A stretch of DNA of 51,257 nt from UBA1046 sp964624395 (GTDB taxonomy: Bacteria; Bacillota; Clostridia; Saccharofermentanales; DTU023): the NCBI GenBank assembly GCA_964624395.1, contig CAZUWY010000002.1:1-51257 (forward strand), given 5' to 3'. Numbering within the stretch: the first letter of the stretch is position 1; each line of letters opens with the position of its first letter. Positions 33,506-42,800 of the stretch are shown here, piece after piece. The notes under the pieces are model-generated. The model worked only from the letters and a program-made list of their open reading frames with translations, made no database searches and had not been told where the DNA came from. A program made the position numbers and the translations under genes.

Positions 33506-36096
33506 TCACTTCCTTGTTCAGCCTCTTTTGCTTGAGGTAGATCTTCTTTGTCGACCTGAGCCTGATTTAAGCGGCGGACAACAATCTTTTCTTCCTCGAC
33601 ATCAATCTCGGCTGCTTCACCTGCCTTTACGACCCCGTCCAGTAAGGCCTCGGAGAAATTATCTTCGACTACAGACTGGATCAGGCGCCTAAGGGGACGG
33701 GCCCCATACTCCGGCTTATAGCCTTTTTCAGCCAGCCATTTTCTGGCCGCGGGGCTGATCTGCGTGTGGATGCCAAGATCTGCGATTCTGGCGATTAGAT
33801 TGGCCAGCATAATATCCACAATTTTCTCCATGGCCTCTTCACCCAGCATGTGGAAGAAAATTATACTGTCCACACGGTTGATAAATTCAGGCTGGAAGGT
33901 TTTCCTCAGCTCATCCATCACCAGCTCTTTTGCTTCTTCATAGCTTTTGCCGCCATACATGGGGGTCTGTTCTTCACCCTCACCCTCCTTAAGATCAAAA
34001 CCTATCCGTCTGCCGGTTGAGCCGGTCAGGATCCTCGCCCCAATATTAGAGGTCATGATCACGATGGTATTTCTAAAATTAACCGTGCGACCCTGACTGT
34101 CAGTCATGCGGCCATCTTCCAGGATCTGCAGCAGAGCATTGAAGACATCGGGATGGGCTTTTTCGATCTCATCGAAGAGTACAACGGAATAGGGCTGGCG
34201 CCTTACCTTTTCGGTCAGCTGCCCGCCTTCGTCATAGCCTACATAGCCTGGCGGTGAACCGATCAGCTTGCTGACATCGAATTTTTCCATGTACTCTGAC
34301 ATATCCAGCCTGATCATATTGTTTTCCGAGCCAAACATAACTTCAGCCAGTGCTTTTGCCAGTTCAGTCTTGCCGACTCCGGTGGTACCGAGAAAGATAA
34401 AACTTCCAGTCGGACGTCCGGGATCCTTAAGTCCCAGTCTGCCGCGCCGGATGGCTTTGGCCACTTCATTTACCGCCTCTGGCTGGCCTATTACTCTTTT
34501 ACTGAGCTCTGCTTCAAGATTTTTTAGTTTTTCTTGCTCGCTTTCTGTCAGCCTGGTCACCGGTATACCTGTCCAGCTCGAAACTATACTGGCAATTAAA
34601 TCGCCGTGCAATACAGGCCACTCACTCTTGTCTTTTACCGGAGCTTCACTTTTAAGCTCTTCCAGCTTCTCTTTTAATTCATCTTCCTGCTGCTTCAATT
34701 CAGCTGCTTCTTCAAATTTTTCTTCGTCCACTGCCTTTTGCTTGCTGTCCAGAAGATTAAGCAGCTCGGCCTCCGCCTCTTTCAAATCTGAAAGATCTGG
34801 TGTCTGGCTAAGCCTCAGCTTGGCCGCTGCCTCATCGATCAAATCAATCGCTTTATCCGGCAGGAAACGATCCTGGATATAGCGGGTGGAAAGCTTGACC
34901 GCTTCTTCGATCGCCTCATCCGAGATCCTGACCTGATGATGCTCTTCATAATGAGGTCTTAGGCCAAAGAGAATCTGAACAGAGTCCTCTTCGCTGGGCT
35001 CATCAATCATCACCGGTTGAAAACGCCTTTCCAAGGCAGCATCCTTTTCAATATGCTTCCTGTATTCATCAATGGTGGTGGCCCCTATGACTTGCATCTC
35101 TCCTCTGGCCAGCATCGGCTTCAAGATATTCGAGGCATCGATCGAGCCTTCTGAGGCACCGGCACCGACAATGGTATGAAGTTCATCGATGAAGAGCAAA
35201 ACATTGCCCTCGGCAGCTGCCTCATCAATACCTTTTTTCAGCCTTTCCTCGAACTCTCCCCGGTATTTGGCACCTGCCAGCATACCGGTCAGGTCAATTG
35301 AAACCAGGCGCTTGCCAGCCAGCAGGGAGGGAGCATCGCCGCTGATGATCTTTTGTGCCAGTCCTTCCGCTATCGCAGTTTTACCAACTCCCGGCTCACC
35401 GATCAAAACAGGATTATTCTTTGTCCGGCGGCATAAGATCTGCTCAACTCTGTTGATCTCCTCATTGCGGCCGATTATCGGGTCAAATTTTCCCGCCCGC
35501 GCCATCTCGGTCAAATCCCGGCTGAATTTATCTAAAGTCGGAGTTTTGCTCGCCTCCTTTGCCTGCAGGCCTGCCGATCCGGACATACCCGGAGCACCAG
35601 CCAGGTCATCGCCTGCATCAGAAGACAAAGGCTCCTCCCTTTGCGCCAGCAGCTGGCTTATGCTCTGATAGAGCTCTCTATTGTTGATACCCGCCGATTT
35701 TATAATGCGCACAGCTACACTGGCACCTTCACGCAAAATCGCCAGCAGCAGATATTCCGGCTCAATAACATTGGAACGTCTGGCCTGAGCCTCTCTGGCA
35801 GCTAAATTGATAATCTGCCTGGTTCTGGGAGTCATCATATTGACCAAAGCACTGCCGTCAAGATCTTCCGGTATCTCCTGGTCCACCGGCTCTTTTTGCG
35901 CTAGCTGGGCCAGATTCATTTCAATCTGTTCAGCATTTAGCCCTGCCTCTTTGAGCACAGAAGCCGCCAGGCCATCTTCTTCCATTATGCCGGCCAGTAT
36001 TTGCTCGGAACCAATATAGTCCAGACCGTAGGCTTTAGATTTTCTCAGGGCAAAAGCCAAAACAATCCCTGCTCTTCTTGAAAAACTTATCATCAT
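33502..36096 (-). CDS. clpC: ClpC AAA+ unfoldase
   Basis: Unfolds proteins, including McsB-phosphorylated ones, for ClpP degradation. About 864 residues; I use the ATG at 36096 behind GAAGGTG rather than a GTG three codons upstream (36105). Order: N domain with two repeats (to about 145), AAA-1 with Walker A GEPGVGKT and Walker B LLFIDELHT, a middle domain with a UVR-like segment (VDEEKFEEAAELKQQEDEL), AAA-2 with GTTGVGKT and VVLFDEIEKAHPD, and the C-terminal D2 small domain (YGARPLRRLIQ). The C-terminus carries an extra acidic tail. Last gene of the ctsR operon, 21 bases after mcsB. Probably repressed by CtsR. Confidence 0.97.
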   Translation of the reverse strand: MMISFSRRAGIVLAFALRKSKAYGLDYIGSEQILAGIMEEDGLAASVLKEAGLNAEQIEMNLAQLAQKEPVDQEIPEDLDGSALVNMMTPRTRQIINLAAREAQARRSNVIEPEYLLLAILREGASVAVRIIKSAGINNRELYQSISQLLAQREEPLSSDAGDDLAGAPGMSGSAGLQAKEASKTPTLDKFSRDLTEMARAGKFDPIIGRNEEINRVEQILCRRTKNNPVLIGEPGVGKTAIAEGLAQKIISGDAPSLLAGKRLVSIDLTGMLAGAKYRGEFEERLKKGIDEAAAEGNVLLFIDELHTIVGAGASEGSIDASNILKPMLARGEMQVIGATTIDEYRKHIEKDAALERRFQPVMIDEPSEEDSVQILFGLRPHYEEHHQVRISDEAIEEAVKLSTRYIQDRFLPDKAIDLIDEAAAKLRLSQTPDLSDLKEAEAELLNLLDSKQKAVDEEKFEEAAELKQQEDELKEKLEELKSEAPVKDKSEWPVLHGDLIASIVSSWTGIPVTRLTESEQEKLKNLEAELSKRVIGQPEAVNEVAKAIRRGRLGLKDPGRPTGSFIFLGTTGVGKTELAKALAEVMFGSENNMIRLDMSEYMEKFDVSKLIGSPPGYVGYDEGGQLTEKVRRQPYSVVLFDEIEKAHPDVFNALLQILEDGRMTDSQGRTVNFRNTIVIMTSNIGARILTGSTGRRIGFDLKEGEGEEQTPMYGGKSYEEAKELVMDELRKTFQPEFINRVDSIIFFHMLGEEAMEKIVDIMLANLIARIADLGIHTQISPAARKWLAEKGYKPEYGARPLRRLIQSVVEDNFSEALLDGVVKAGEAAEIDVEEEKIVVRRLNQAQVDKEDLPQAKEAEQGSD

Positions 36097-36117
36097 ATTA
36101 ATCACCTTCTTTGAAGT

Positions 36118-37164
36118 TTATTTTGTAAATTCATTTGAGCCCTTCAGCTCTTCTCTAATCAACCTGGCCCTCATGCTGTCCAGCTCGCAGGCAATTAACT
36201 CCTGGCCGCAGATCTGCTGCAGGCTGGCCAAGCCTATATTGGCATCAAGCCTGTTTAGAGCGAGCAAAGAAATATCTGTCAAAAGCCCTAGTCCCGTACC
36301 AAGCCTTAATTCAGCCAGAAGGCTTGCGGCCTCTTCATAGCTAATGCTTCTGGCATTTTCTAAAATACCTAGGGCCCGCCAAACTCGATCCTCCAATGCC
36401 AGCCTGTCATTTTCGATTAATTCAGTTCTGGCCTGCTTTTCTTTGTCAATTATTTTGATCACCAGATCTCTAAGCTCACCTAAGATCTCTTCTTCCGTCT
36501 GACCTAAAGTCAATTGATTAGAGATTTGAACTCTCGAAGCCTCAATCTTGCTGCCTTCACCGTGGCTGCCTCTGACCGTAAAGCCCGCCTTGCCTAAAAG
36601 ATCTCTCATTTGGCTCATGCGTTCAGTGCGGATCAGACCCGGGACAAAGAGCATGGCCGATGCCCTCAGCCCTGTTCCGGTATTGGTCGGGCAGGCTGTC
36701 AAAAAACCAAACTCTTCACTCCAGGCCAGAGAAATCTTCTCTTCCAGGGAAAAAGCCAGAGCAGTTGCAGCCTCATAGGCCTTATCCAGATCAAGTCCTG
36801 CCCGCATGGCCTGAATCCGGATATGATCCTCTTCCAAGATCATGATGCTGAGACTTTCATCCTTGCTGATGATCAAAGTCTTGCCTGAGCCCGGTTCAAG
36901 CATGCGTCTGGAGATCAGATGCTTCTCCGCCAGAGCCAGTCTTTGCATCTTGCCCAGCTCCTCAAGCCGGACAATATTCCAATCTGAAGCAGGCTGGCTT
37001 AGCTCAAGGCTTAAAAAGCTCTCCTCAATTATTTTTTCCACAGCATTTTCTTGCTCTTTAGTCAGACGACCAGGGAAGGGGAAGTCTTTTAAATTTCTGG
37101 CTATGCGGATACGGCTCGAGAGCACAATATCAGCTTGAGGTCCTTTTTCTATATACCAGGCCAT
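36118..37164 (-). CDS. mcsB: Protein arginine kinase McsB
   Basis: Phosphorylates arginine residues, marking proteins for ClpCP and inactivating CtsR. 348 residues, phosphagen-kinase fold. Motifs: SSRIRIARNLKDFPFPGRL near the start (guanidino kinase ATP site), and CPTNTGTGLRASAMLFVPGL with the active-site cysteine, the same place as in the Bacillus protein. EESFLSLELSQ and the C-terminal regulatory part are recognisable. Nine bases after mcsA and 21 before clpC. The key residues are intact, so it is probably active. Confidence 0.95.
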   Translation of the reverse strand: MAWYIEKGPQADIVLSSRIRIARNLKDFPFPGRLTKEQENAVEKIIEESFLSLELSQPASDWNIVRLEELGKMQRLALAEKHLISRRMLEPGSGKTLIISKDESLSIMILEEDHIRIQAMRAGLDLDKAYEAATALAFSLEEKISLAWSEEFGFLTACPTNTGTGLRASAMLFVPGLIRTERMSQMRDLLGKAGFTVRGSHGEGSKIEASRVQISNQLTLGQTEEEILGELRDLVIKIIDKEKQARTELIENDRLALEDRVWRALGILENARSISYEEAASLLAELRLGTGLGLLTDISLLALNRLDANIGLASLQQICGQELIACELDSMRARLIREELKGSNEFTK

Positions 37165-37173
37165 CTCAATCTC

Positions 37174-37722
37174 CTACTCCTTCTCCATTTTTTTGATCTC
37201 ATCTCTGAGCTCAATCGCCTTCAGATAATCTTCCTTGCCCACAGCCTGTTCAAGCTGCCGGCGCAGATTGTCAATTACACTTTCATTTGGGCTGGCTGGG
37301 TTAGCCCCTGCAGCAAGCTGCTCTTTTGTACCCGGCCGGTGCCCCATATGTCTTGTTCCTCTTTGCACTCTCTTTAAGATCTGCTCTAAGGCGGGGCGAA
37401 AAACTTCATAGCAGCTGGCGCAGCCCAAAAGGCCGGTTTGGCGAAAATTTTCATAGCTCTGCCCGCAGGCAGGACAGGCTTTAATCTGTTCTAGAAGATC
37501 AGCCCCTTTGCCAAGATCCACCCCAAAAAGGGCAGAACTCAAAAGATCATAGCTGGGCCAGCTCGAGCTAAAGGAAGTGTCAAACAAAGAAGGCACTAGA
37601 CCGCTGCCCAACTGCATTTTGCCAGCACAGGCAGAGCAGAGATTTAAATCCACTATTTCATTATTGCGACTGAGGCGCAGCCTAACATGGGCCTCATTTA
37701 TATGGCATTGATCACATAGCAT
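37174..37722 (-). CDS. mcsA: McsA, zinc-binding activator of McsB
   Basis: Adaptor that activates the McsB kinase. 182 residues with four CxxC pairs: CDQC and CSAC in the first 35 residues, CPAC and CASC around residues 85-110. A C-terminal UVR domain (NLRRQLEQAVGKEDYLKAI, with LRDEIKKMEKE at the end) resembles those of UvrB and ClpC. RBS AAGGAG. Thirteen bases after ctsR. The region between the zinc pairs is less conserved, as usual. Confidence 0.94.
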   Translation of the reverse strand: MLCDQCHINEAHVRLRLSRNNEIVDLNLCSACAGKMQLGSGLVPSLFDTSFSSSWPSYDLLSSALFGVDLGKGADLLEQIKACPACGQSYENFRQTGLLGCASCYEVFRPALEQILKRVQRGTRHMGHRPGTKEQLAAGANPASPNESVIDNLRRQLEQAVGKEDYLKAIELRDEIKKMEKE

Positions 37723-37735
37723 TTTAATCAGCTCC

Positions 37736-38200
37736 TTACATCATCGTCGCCAGCTCGATGAGACTATTTTTTAAGATCTGGCTGCGCAGTCTGTCGGCGG
37801 TGCGCCTTTCAATCTCGGTGAAAACCCGATCAGAGACCGCGGCTTTTAAAACCTGCCCCGTCCTCTTATCCAAAAGATCAGAGCGCTCAAAATTGGCGAT
37901 GATCAGATAGGCATCTTGCTGGGACAGCGCATCCGGCATTTTTTTAACCAGCAGTCTGATGGCATGGGCCGGTGAAGACGTGCTGATTCTCCTGATCGTA
38001 ATCGATCCTCCACCCCCGCGCCTGCTCTCGACAATATAGCCATGGCTGTTGGCAAAGCGGGTGCTGAGAACATAATTGATCTGTGAGGGAACGACCTGAA
38101 TCTCCTCTGCCAGTTTGTTTCTGGAAATCTTGACCATGCCGTCATGCTCGTCCAGTAAATCATCTAACATTCTTTCAATCCGGTCACTGATATTTGACAT
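37736..38200 (-). CDS. ctsR: CtsR, class III heat-shock repressor
   Basis: Dimeric winged-helix repressor of clp genes. 154 residues, the family length. N-terminal helix-turn-helix VKISRNKLAEEIQVVPSQIN and the glycine-rich wing with its key arginines in VESRRGGGGSI, which acts as the thermosensing loop and contains the McsB target arginine in Bacillus relatives. The C-terminal dimerisation domain includes RTADRLRSQILKN. RBS GAGGAAAA. First gene of ctsR-mcsA-mcsB-clpC, downstream of CtsR-box-like repeats, so it should repress its own operon. Confidence 0.95.
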   Translation of the reverse strand: MSNISDRIERMLDDLLDEHDGMVKISRNKLAEEIQVVPSQINYVLSTRFANSHGYIVESRRGGGGSITIRRISTSSPAHAIRLLVKKMPDALSQQDAYLIIANFERSDLLDKRTGQVLKAAVSDRVFTEIERRTADRLRSQILKNSLIELATMM

Positions 38201-38238
38201 TATTTTTCCTCATTTCCAGCTAATACTCATCTTTAGAC

Positions 38239-38255
38239 TTTGACTTTCTTTGTCT
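38239..38255 (-). promoter_or_regulatory. CtsR box 1
   Basis: Minus-strand heptad repeat AGACAAA-GAA-AGTCAAA, one mismatch from the known CtsR pattern RGTCAAA-NAN-RGTCAAA. It lies directly downstream of the TATAAA -10, over the expected transcription start of ctsR. Confidence 0.8.
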
Positions 38256-38290
38256 TTTATAAGCATAACAGATCCATCGTCAATAGTCAA
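38256..38290 (-). promoter_or_regulatory. Sigma-A promoter(s) of the ctsR operon
   Basis: Two overlapping good matches on the minus strand: TTGACG (38278-38283) with TATAAA (38256-38261), 16-base spacer; and TTGACT (38285-38290) with TATGCT (38262-38267), 17-base spacer. Both are bracketed by CtsR-like boxes. Confidence 0.7.
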
Positions 38291-38301
38291 AGAAGATCAA
38301 G
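38285..38301 (+). promoter_or_regulatory. CtsR box 2, opposite orientation
   Basis: Plus-strand AGTCAAA-GAA-GATCAAG: the first heptad is perfect and the second has two mismatches. It overlaps the upstream -35. Together with box 1 it flanks the promoter in inverted orientation. Confidence 0.55.
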
Positions 38302-38348
38302 AATTTATTTTGCTTTTTAAGTGAAATTAAAAAGAGAAAAACAAATGC

Positions 38349-39053
38349 TCAGCGGGCATTAAAGATTTGATCCAGATGTCTGACCACGCGGGATAAAGGA
38401 AGGCCCATAACATTATAATAATCACCCTTAATGCCGGCGATAAAAACAGCCCCCTGATCTTGGATACCGTAAGCTCCTGCTTTATCTAAAGCTTCGCCGC
38501 TGCCGGCATAGGCTTTGATTCTTTGCTGCAAGGCAAAATCGAGCGGCAGAAATTCAACCTCAGTCGTCGAGACAAAACTCTCCCGGCCCTCAATTTCATA
38601 AGCTGCCGACAGCTGCAGCAGCGCGACACCCGTGTGCACCAGATGAGTCTTGCCGGCCAGTAAAAGCAGCATTTCCTCCGCCTCTTTTATATCTTTGGGC
38701 TTGCCTAAGATCAGATCTTCCAGGCAGACAATGGTATCAGCGCCCAAAAGTAAAAGTTTTTCCTCGCTGTTATCTTGTTCTTTAAGCCGGGATTGCTCCT
38801 TTTTAGCCCGAATAATCTCCCTTTGCAGCTCTGAGGAAGAAAGTTTGACAATAACTGCTGCTGCCTTAACTTCGGCCAATTTCTGCACCAGCATTTTTTG
38901 CCCGGCTGAACTTGTGGGAAAAGATTTTTCCCCTGCCAGCTCAGCTTGAATCCTGCCCTCGTCCACTGAAGCGGCAGAGACAATAAAAGGGTAGCCGCTC
39001 ATCGACAAAAGCTCCCTTCTGCGGGGTGATTTACTGGCCAAAATAATTATCAT
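38349..39053 (-). CDS. maf: Maf-family nucleotide pyrophosphatase
   Basis: House-cleaning pyrophosphatase for non-canonical or modified nucleoside triphosphates (dTTP/UTP or m7GTP class). I start it at the ATG giving MIIILASKSPRRRELL, the family N-terminus; a TTG start ten codons upstream is unlikely. 234 residues, longer than the usual 190 or so, because of a charged Lys/Glu/Ser-rich insertion at about residues 75-105. Other motifs: LLLGADTIVCLED, GKPKDIKEA and the C-terminal GDYYNVMGLPLSRV. No ribosome binding site is visible; a TATAAT ends 6 bases before the ATG, so the mRNA could be leaderless. Confidence 0.92.
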   Translation of the reverse strand: MIIILASKSPRRRELLSMSGYPFIVSAASVDEGRIQAELAGEKSFPTSSAGQKMLVQKLAEVKAAAVIVKLSSSELQREIIRAKKEQSRLKEQDNSEEKLLLLGADTIVCLEDLILGKPKDIKEAEEMLLLLAGKTHLVHTGVALLQLSAAYEIEGRESFVSTTEVEFLPLDFALQQRIKAYAGSGEALDKAGAYGIQDQGAVFIAGIKGDYYNVMGLPLSRVVRHLDQIFNAR

Positions 39054-39059
39054 AAGCTG

Positions 39060-39119
39060 ATTATAAGCCAAAGTTAAAGGCAAGGCAGAAATAATAATCT
39101 TAGGTAAATCTAGTATAAT
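39060..39119. promoter_or_regulatory. Divergent -10 elements for maf and the GDPD gene
   Basis: Minus-strand TATAAT at 39060-39065 ends 6 bases before the maf ATG. Plus-strand TATAAT at 39114-39119 ends 7 bases before the GDPD ATG. Neither gene has a Shine-Dalgarno sequence and neither -10 has a good -35. The geometry would place both transcription starts at or next to the start codons. Confidence 0.45.
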
Positions 39120-39126
39120 AAATTTA

Positions 39127-39870
39127 ATGGTTAAATTTGAGAGGACAAAGATCTGGTCTCATCGCGGAGATACCGAGCACCATGCTGAAAACACGATGCC
39201 GGCCTTCATAGAGGCTCTAAAGATTGGTGTTGACGGTATTGAGCTCGATGTTCAGCGCAGTCTGGACGGGGAGCTGGTGATTTGCCATGATGAAAATCTC
39301 AGTCGCCTGGCAGGCCAAGAGATTGAAATTGCCAAAACAAATTGGTCCGTGCTGAGGAAGATAAATATTGCTGCCTACAAGGGGCAAAGAGAAAGACTTC
39401 CTCTTTTGTCTGAAGTCTTGGCACTCTTGCAGGATACAAAGCTAGATTTAAATCTTGAGCTTAAAAACAGCATTGTCGATTATCCCGGCCTGGAAGAAGA
39501 TATTATGCAGCTAACCCGAAAAAGCAAAATGGAGGAGCGCATAATCTATTCCAGCTTCAACACCAAAAGTGTAATCAGACTCTGCCAGCTGACTGATCCT
39601 GACCGTTGCGCACTGCTTTTGGCCTATCTTCTGACCCGTCCTGTCTGGCTTGCTGAAAATCTCGGCTTAAAACGGCTCAATCCGCATTATAAAATCTTGA
39701 AAATTCCCGGCTACGCTGCTCTTTGCCAGCGTAGTAATATTCAGCTTATCAGCTGGACTGTCAATCGAAAAAAAGATATTGAACTGATGTTAAAAAAGCA
39801 AGTCTTTGCCATAATTTCAGACTATCCCAGGCTGGCCCTATCACTTGCCCGGGAATTTAAGCAGCAGTAA
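39127..39870 (+). CDS. Glycerophosphodiester phosphodiesterase family protein
   Basis: Hydrolyses glycerophosphodiesters to glycerol 3-phosphate and an alcohol. 247 residues, TIM-barrel, cytoplasmic (no signal peptide). Catalytic and metal-binding residues are seen in SHRGDTEHHAENT, VDGIELDVQRSLDGELV and CHDENL; later LNLELKN and ISWTVNRKKDIE. Its stop codon directly abuts the convergent mfd stop (39870/39871). Substrate specificity inside the family cannot be told. Lipid turnover or use of deacylated phospholipids is the usual role. Confidence 0.93.
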   Translation: MVKFERTKIWSHRGDTEHHAENTMPAFIEALKIGVDGIELDVQRSLDGELVICHDENLSRLAGQEIEIAKTNWSVLRKINIAAYKGQRERLPLLSEVLALLQDTKLDLNLELKNSIVDYPGLEEDIMQLTRKSKMEERIIYSSFNTKSVIRLCQLTDPDRCALLLAYLLTRPVWLAENLGLKRLNPHYKILKIPGYAALCQRSNIQLISWTVNRKKDIELMLKKQVFAIISDYPRLALSLAREFKQQ

Positions 39871-42800
39871 TCAATTGAGCAAAGGATCCTTTTTGGGCTC
39901 CTCCTCTGCCGTCAAAAACAGTTTCCTGATCTTCTCTGCCGCCTCCCTTGGGTTTTTGCCCGCCGCCCGGTAGACTATCTGAGGCTTATGACCCGCCTGA
40001 AAGAGCAGTTGCTCTTTCTTCTTACTGGCGGACATAATGCGGGCCACCAGATCCATGTCCAATTCCGCTTCCTTGCCAAAATAAAAGACAATATCCTGAT
40101 CCCGGATCAAAACCCGTACAAAACCTGCCCGGCCCGCCAGAGAGCGAATATAGGCGATATCTAAAAGGGCAAGTGCTTCCGGCGGCAAGAGGCCGTAGCG
40201 GTCAGTCAGCTCATCTAAGACATCCCGGTAGTCTTTGCCGGTAGCAATATCAGCCACCCGCCTATACATATCTATGCGCTGACTTTCATCAGCAATAAAA
40301 GATGCGGGTAAAAAGGCATTGGTTTCAAACTCGATCAGGGCATGAGCCGGCGGCGGCTCAATCTCTTTGCCGCTCAGCTCCTTGACCGCTTCATCCATCA
40401 TTTTGCAGTAAAGATCATAGCCCACTGCCCCAAGATTGCCACTTTGCTCCGGGCCCAAAAGATTTCCTGCCCCTCTGACTTCCAGATCGCGCAGGGCGAT
40501 CTTAAAGCCCGACCCTAGTTCAGTGAAATCCCGGATAGCCACCAGCCGCTTTTCTGCCGCTTCGTTCAGCACCTTATCCTTTTCATAGGTGATATAGGCA
40601 TAGGCCTGTCTCTCCGAGCGCCCGACCCTGCCTCTGATCTGATACAGCTGGGCCAGGCCCAGTCTATCTGCCTGTTCGACAATGATGGTGTTGACATTGG
40701 GCATGTCAATACCGGACTCAATGATGGTCGTGCAAACTAAGACGTCGTAGTCTCCGGCAATAAAATCGGAGATTATCTGCTCCAGATGGCGCTCGGACAT
40801 TCTGCCATGGGCAGTGACAATACGAACATTAGGCATAATTTCTCGCAGCCTGGCAGCTCTGTTTTCGATTTTATAGGTATTGTTAAATAAGTAAAAACAC
40901 TGGCCGCCGCGGCCGGTCTCTCTGGAGATAGCTTCACTGGCAACCATTTCATCATATTCCATCACATAAGTTTGAATCGGTCGCCTGTCCTCCGGACCTT
41001 CCTCCAGCAGGGAGATATCTCTAATGCCGGATAAGGACATATGCAGTGTTCTAGGGATGGGGGTAGCGGTCAGGCTTAAGACATCCAGGGCCGGGTAATG
41101 CTCCTTGATCATTTCTTTATGGTCAACCCCGAAACGCTGTTCTTCATCAATAACCAAAAGGCCCAGATCGGAAAAATTCACATCTTTGGACAGTAGCCGG
41201 TGGGTGCCTACGACCGCATCAATGCTGCCCGCCGCTAAATCCTTCAGTATCTGTTTTTGCTCATTTTCAGGGACGAAGCGGCTGAGCATTTTAATATTGG
41301 CGGGAAAATCGCCCATCCGCTCCTGCAGCTTGCTGAAATGCTGCTGGGTCAGGACTGTAGTTGGCGCCAGCAGGGCGGCCTGGCGGCCATCCATAATGCA
41401 TTTGAAGATTGCCCGAAAGCACACCTCTGTCTTGCCAAAGCCGACATCACCGCAGAGCAGTCGATCCATTACAAAGGGTTCTTCCATATCCTTTTTTATT
41501 TCCGCGATCACACGCAGCTGATCTACTGTCTCCTCATAGGGAAAAGCAGTTTCAAACTCTTGCTGCCAGACTGTATCAGGAGAAAAAGCATAACCTTTAA
41601 TCTGCCTTCTTTTCGCATAGAGAGCGATAAGATCGGTGGCCAGTTTTTTGATCGACTCTCTGGCCTTGCTTTTTTGCCTCTCCCATTCCGTGCCTCCCAG
41701 CTTGGACAGTCGTGGCTTTCTTTCCTCCGTGCTGATGTATTTACGGATCTGATCAAGGGCATCAACTGGAATATACAGATCGCCGTCGGCGTATTTTAAA
41801 TGCAGATAATCTCTCTCCCCACTGGAGCTGCGGATTTTTTTCAGATTCTGGTATCGGGCGATGCCATGATCTTCATGAACCACCAGTTCGCCGGGGTTGA
41901 GGTCGGAAAAAAAGCTGATACTCGTGCCCCCGCTGTACCTGCGCCTTCGGACCGGCTTGTCGATGCCAAACAAATCTTCCGAGCCCAGAATGGAAATCTT
42001 GCCTTCAGGCCAAAAGAAGCCAGAAATTAAAACCTCATCCGAAACAAAGATCTGCTTTAATCTGTTTTCTTTTAAATGCTTGTTCATCTGCTCCTGGCGG
42101 CTTGAAGAGCCGGTGAACAAAGCTATCTCAGTAGAGGTATTTTGCCAGCTGGAAAAATCTGTCCACAGATTATTCTCCCGCCCCTTATAGTGATCTTGCG
42201 CCCTGCCGCCGAGTTTGAATTTTTTGGCCCCGGGCAGACCGTTGCCAGCTGCAGATATTTGTGCTGTTGAGATAAAAGTCTTCTTTTGATCGATCAAGAT
42301 CCGCACGGCAGTGGGATTTCCTCTGGCTTCACTCGTCAAAGGCACAGCCTGTCCCTTGATTAGATATGAACTCATCTCTTCCAGCCAGAGGGCATGAGCA
42401 GCATCTAGCTGCCTGCTAAATTTTGCCGGTTCATCCAGCCAGAATCTGGTGGCAGGGGCGGCATAATCAAAAAGCGAGGAGAATTCTTTATATATGAGCG
42501 GCAGCCAGCGGTCGAGCGCGGCAAAAGGCATCTTGCTTTCCAGCCGCTCGGCATCCCTGATCCCTAATTGCCGCAGCCGTTCGTATTCTTCTCTGCCCCC
42601 GCCCCGCTTAAGGATGCCAGCAGCCGCTTCCTCACTTTCCTCTCTAATTTTTTGTGCCAGCTCCTCTGCAGATATTTCCTGGAAAAGAATCTCTTTGGTG
42701 GGCAAAATCTGATAAGAGAGGACATTTTCAATTGAGCGCTGCGTTTCCAGATCAATCAAGCGCAGGCTGTCTATTTCTATGTCAAAAAAGGAAATGCGCA

